Positions 62,001 through 64,000 of a stretch of DNA of 64,000 nucleotides are shown here, in pieces (position 1 is the stretch's first letter; every line of letters begins with the position of its first letter). The notes under the pieces are model-generated. The model did not search any database and was not told the DNA's origin. It saw only the letters and a program-made list of their open reading frames with translations. The DNA is from Monilinia fructicola. Its lineage: Eukaryota > Ascomycota > Leotiomycetes > Helotiales > Sclerotiniaceae. A program made the position numbers and the translations under genes. The stretch covers positions 496,501 through 560,500 of the forward strand of contig VICG01000004.1 of NCBI GenBank assembly GCA_008692225.1, written 5' to 3'.

Positions 62001-62377
62001 AGGCCATTTCTTTTGGAGATTGGCTACAAAAACTCAGGGAGTCAGCTGCAAATGGCCAAGAAAATGAAAATCCAGCTGTGAAACTTCTGGATCACTTCGA
62101 ACAGCGATACCTTCAAAGCAACAATGGTCATGGCTATAGCGGCACGGATGCTAGCGCAAGCGCGAGTGGCACTAGCAGTTCTCGAAGCAGTATCTCAGGT
62201 GCTACGCCTCCAAGCAGTAAGGCTACCAGCATCAGTGATTATGAAATCATAGGAGTTACATTTGACACGAAGGCTGTTCTGAGGGACAGTAAAGTTTTGC
62301 AAAGCCCACCTGATATTATTCAGGATGGATATGTGAAGCAATTCTTAAGCCAGTGGTTGAAGAAATGGGTTAAGTAA
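59022..62377 (+). CDS. NRPS-like A-T-R reductase 2
   Basis: Second single-module adenylation-thiolation-reduction enzyme, 1,062 residues, in four exons (59022-59252, 59313-60061, 60114-61083, 61139-62377), all frames intact. Adenylation: GVIGIYSPSNVDFAV, the ATP loop VMHSSGSTGLPKPVFLTHKN, FGALPLYHMYGLSTTL, VVFGTTEAGLLGD across intron 2, and TRLDDRVTLSNGEKVLPLP. Carrier: FFNADIDSLRAIQMRR with the pantetheine Ser. Reductase: ILTGATGSLGAHALYQMV directly after intron 3, NMGYAQSKLVGEYMVLN with YxxxK, and RIGQIVGDKENGVWN. Before the final 60 residues there is a low-complexity insert of Ala/Ser/Thr (SASASGTSSSRSSISG) not seen in reductase 1. Same general reaction as reductase 1 but clearly divergent, so the two probably use different acids. 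It lies 1.2 kb after the aldo-keto reductase on the same strand. Confidence 0.93.
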
Positions 62378-64000
62378 TTGAATAGATGAGTGAGTGGGTA
62401 TGAAAATATGAGACTGTAATAGACAGGATGCGCAAATTTGACTTATTCTTTATGTGTAGGGGGTGCAAAATTGTTGCAGATGACGAGAATTTTCCTTTTC
62501 TTCCTTTTTTGAGGGCCACCAGTGGGCCTGAGATGTAGCATCCATTTTTTTTAATCAAAACTTTATTCATTTACCATTTTGCAATAGACTTGTCAGATTC
62601 TTGAAATTTTGGGAGACCTCTGGGACAAATGCTTCAGCAACTAATTTTTGAGGTGCCCTATAATTCAGCGGGTGCGGTCTAGAATTTATCACTAGTTCTG
62701 CGATATTTTGTCGGCGTCTTGTAAACTTAGCGAGAACGAAAGGGTAGAGATTATATAACAAGCGCACGATCAACTACCTATTAATAGAATTAGTCAAAAA
62801 CTCATACTCTAGCAGGGCGGAAATGGCACAGATAGACATGGGTCAGCTTCCAACACCAGTTCCTATTCTTGATCCATACTCAGATCATGGAGAATTCCTC
62901 AACTCCACTCCATACCCGAACCTCTCGTAGTCTACACCATGAGCTAAAGCCCATACTGTGACAGCGCTCTTGTGACCATTTTGAGTGCGGAATCCAATCT
63001 CCATAGCAACCTCGGCTTTCCAACAGGTAAACCTAACCCTACTAGAATGCCATCATAAATTGATAGGAACCCACCTTCATACTTCCAAGCCTTTCTTAGA
63101 CGCTCCACTCCCATTTTCAATCTGATTCTTCGATATCCGCTTTTCACGGGCTCAGCCGTCGAAAATCGAAATGGATGCTCGCACGTGGAACGTTGGGGAT
63201 ACGTCGGAATGAGGGGAAAGGACCCAACTGATGGTTTTGGGATTCTGGGTTCGCCTCAGTCGGGTCTGGGTACGGGTCTCACGGGTTCGGCTTGCGGGTC
63301 GGGTTTGACGTGGATCTAGATGTGGATGTGGATACAGATGATTTCTTGGGGCTGGGATAAGTGTGGTGTACGCGGGGTTTGGTGGAGGGTGGCCTTAATC
63401 TGCAGGATGTACTCGGGCCATGGGCTGATTTGGAGTGAAGGGAGATTTGATGCGGGCGCTGATGTCGCTTTTTTGCAGGGGGAGCAGCGATAGGTGTTTG
63501 GCGATTGAGAGCATGCAGGTAGGATAGTTGGCGGTTTGACCTAGATGATGTGGTACGTATGGGAAATTTATTATGCTAGAGGTAGTGGGCGTATGGTTGG
63601 GTATCTAGGCACCCCGCATTCCCAGCCACCGAGTTCCGTCTCCCTCCAATGCACTCAACTAGTCCTGTTTGTTCGATATCACGGATTTGGTAATATTTGG
63701 TATGTCTACCTACAACTAAAAGAATATAAAGCGTTATAATTTAGTACTGCGATTAAAGTTGAATTATATATAAAAGTGTTCGACAAGGGTTTTACATGTA
63801 GTTCGATACCCGATGCGGTCTGCATAGGCTCAAACCGGTTGAAGGTGAACTTTGATAGTTAGTGCAATATCCAAAGATTCATCTCGAATCTTGAATAAAG
63901 AGGGAGAAATTCTTCAGTTCCGCTTCCATCCCATCGCTCTCCTTCGCTTCCTCTTCCCCCATATTCCTACTCTTCTTCACTCAATCTCAAAATAGTTCCA
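62378..64000. other. Intergenic to window end, no gene seen
   Basis: Open frames under 70 codons only. From 63235 to 63340 the plus strand has degenerate CGGGTC and GTGGAT units. Nothing coding is supported. Confidence 0.5.

Noticed and set aside
63788..63812. GTTCGATACCC, resembling a tRNA T-loop
   Set aside because: Flanking bases do not form a T-stem, and no D-arm or anticodon arm precedes it.

Overview
The window is chromosomal DNA of a filamentous ascomycete. Genes carry short introns of about 50-75 bp (two in the peroxidase are longer) with GT...AG ends. The gene content is typical of plant-associated fungi: a secreted mannanase, D-galacturonate catabolism, NRPS-like reductases, a Zn2Cys6 regulator and small secreted proteins. 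Repeats are AT-rich and differ from each other by transitions only, which is the signature of repeat-induced point mutation (RIP). The gaaA/lga1-type divergent galacturonate pair beside a RIP-mutated Ty3/gypsy element suggests a leotiomycete such as Botrytis or Sclerotinia. That placement is inference; nothing in the window names the species.

Layout. 0-3.2 kb: 3' part of a GH5 endo-mannanase, a GNAT acetyltransferase and a 212-residue secreted protein. 3.2-7.4 kb: no gene recognised. 7.4-9.6 kb: a multiply frameshifted DUF3176 membrane protein. 12.0-13.4 kb: a FAD-dependent oxidoreductase. 13.6-14.4 kb: remnants of small inverted-repeat elements. 15.2-16.0 kb: a glutathione-peroxidase-like peroxidase. 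16-21.6 kb: gene-poor, with three decayed copies of a small ORF near 20.1-20.8 kb. 21.6-28.3 kb: a complete but RIP-destroyed LTR retrotransposon with 165-bp LTRs and a perfect 5-bp target duplication, coding on the minus strand. 30.5-34.7 kb: the divergent pair L-threo-3-deoxy-hexulosonate aldolase / D-galacturonate reductase. 36.3-36.8 kb: a small secreted protein with an acidic tail. 37.9-38.4 kb: a decayed 2EXR-type gene. 39.2-62.4 kb: zinc alcohol dehydrogenase, Zn2Cys6 regulator, secreted GMC oxidoreductase, NRPS-like reductase 1, aldo-keto reductase and NRPS-like reductase 2.

How the genes fit together. The 30-35 kb pair supplies the first and third steps of pectin-derived galacturonate use and shares a 1.8-kb divergent promoter with candidate GaaR-type motifs. 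The 39-62 kb block has the content expected of a small secondary-metabolite locus. Two A-T-R enzymes would reduce acids to aldehydes, two dehydrogenases/reductases could carry these to alcohols, a secreted GMC enzyme could reoxidise alcohols, and a regulator is present. That these genes form one pathway is inference.

A reader should know that seven recognisable genes need a one- or two-base correction to be read through, often in a homopolymer, and the DUF3176 gene needs several. The spread over unrelated genes points to consensus errors in the assembly for most of them. Genes called complete below (lga1, ADH, GMC, NRPS-like 2, both small secreted proteins) need no correction.
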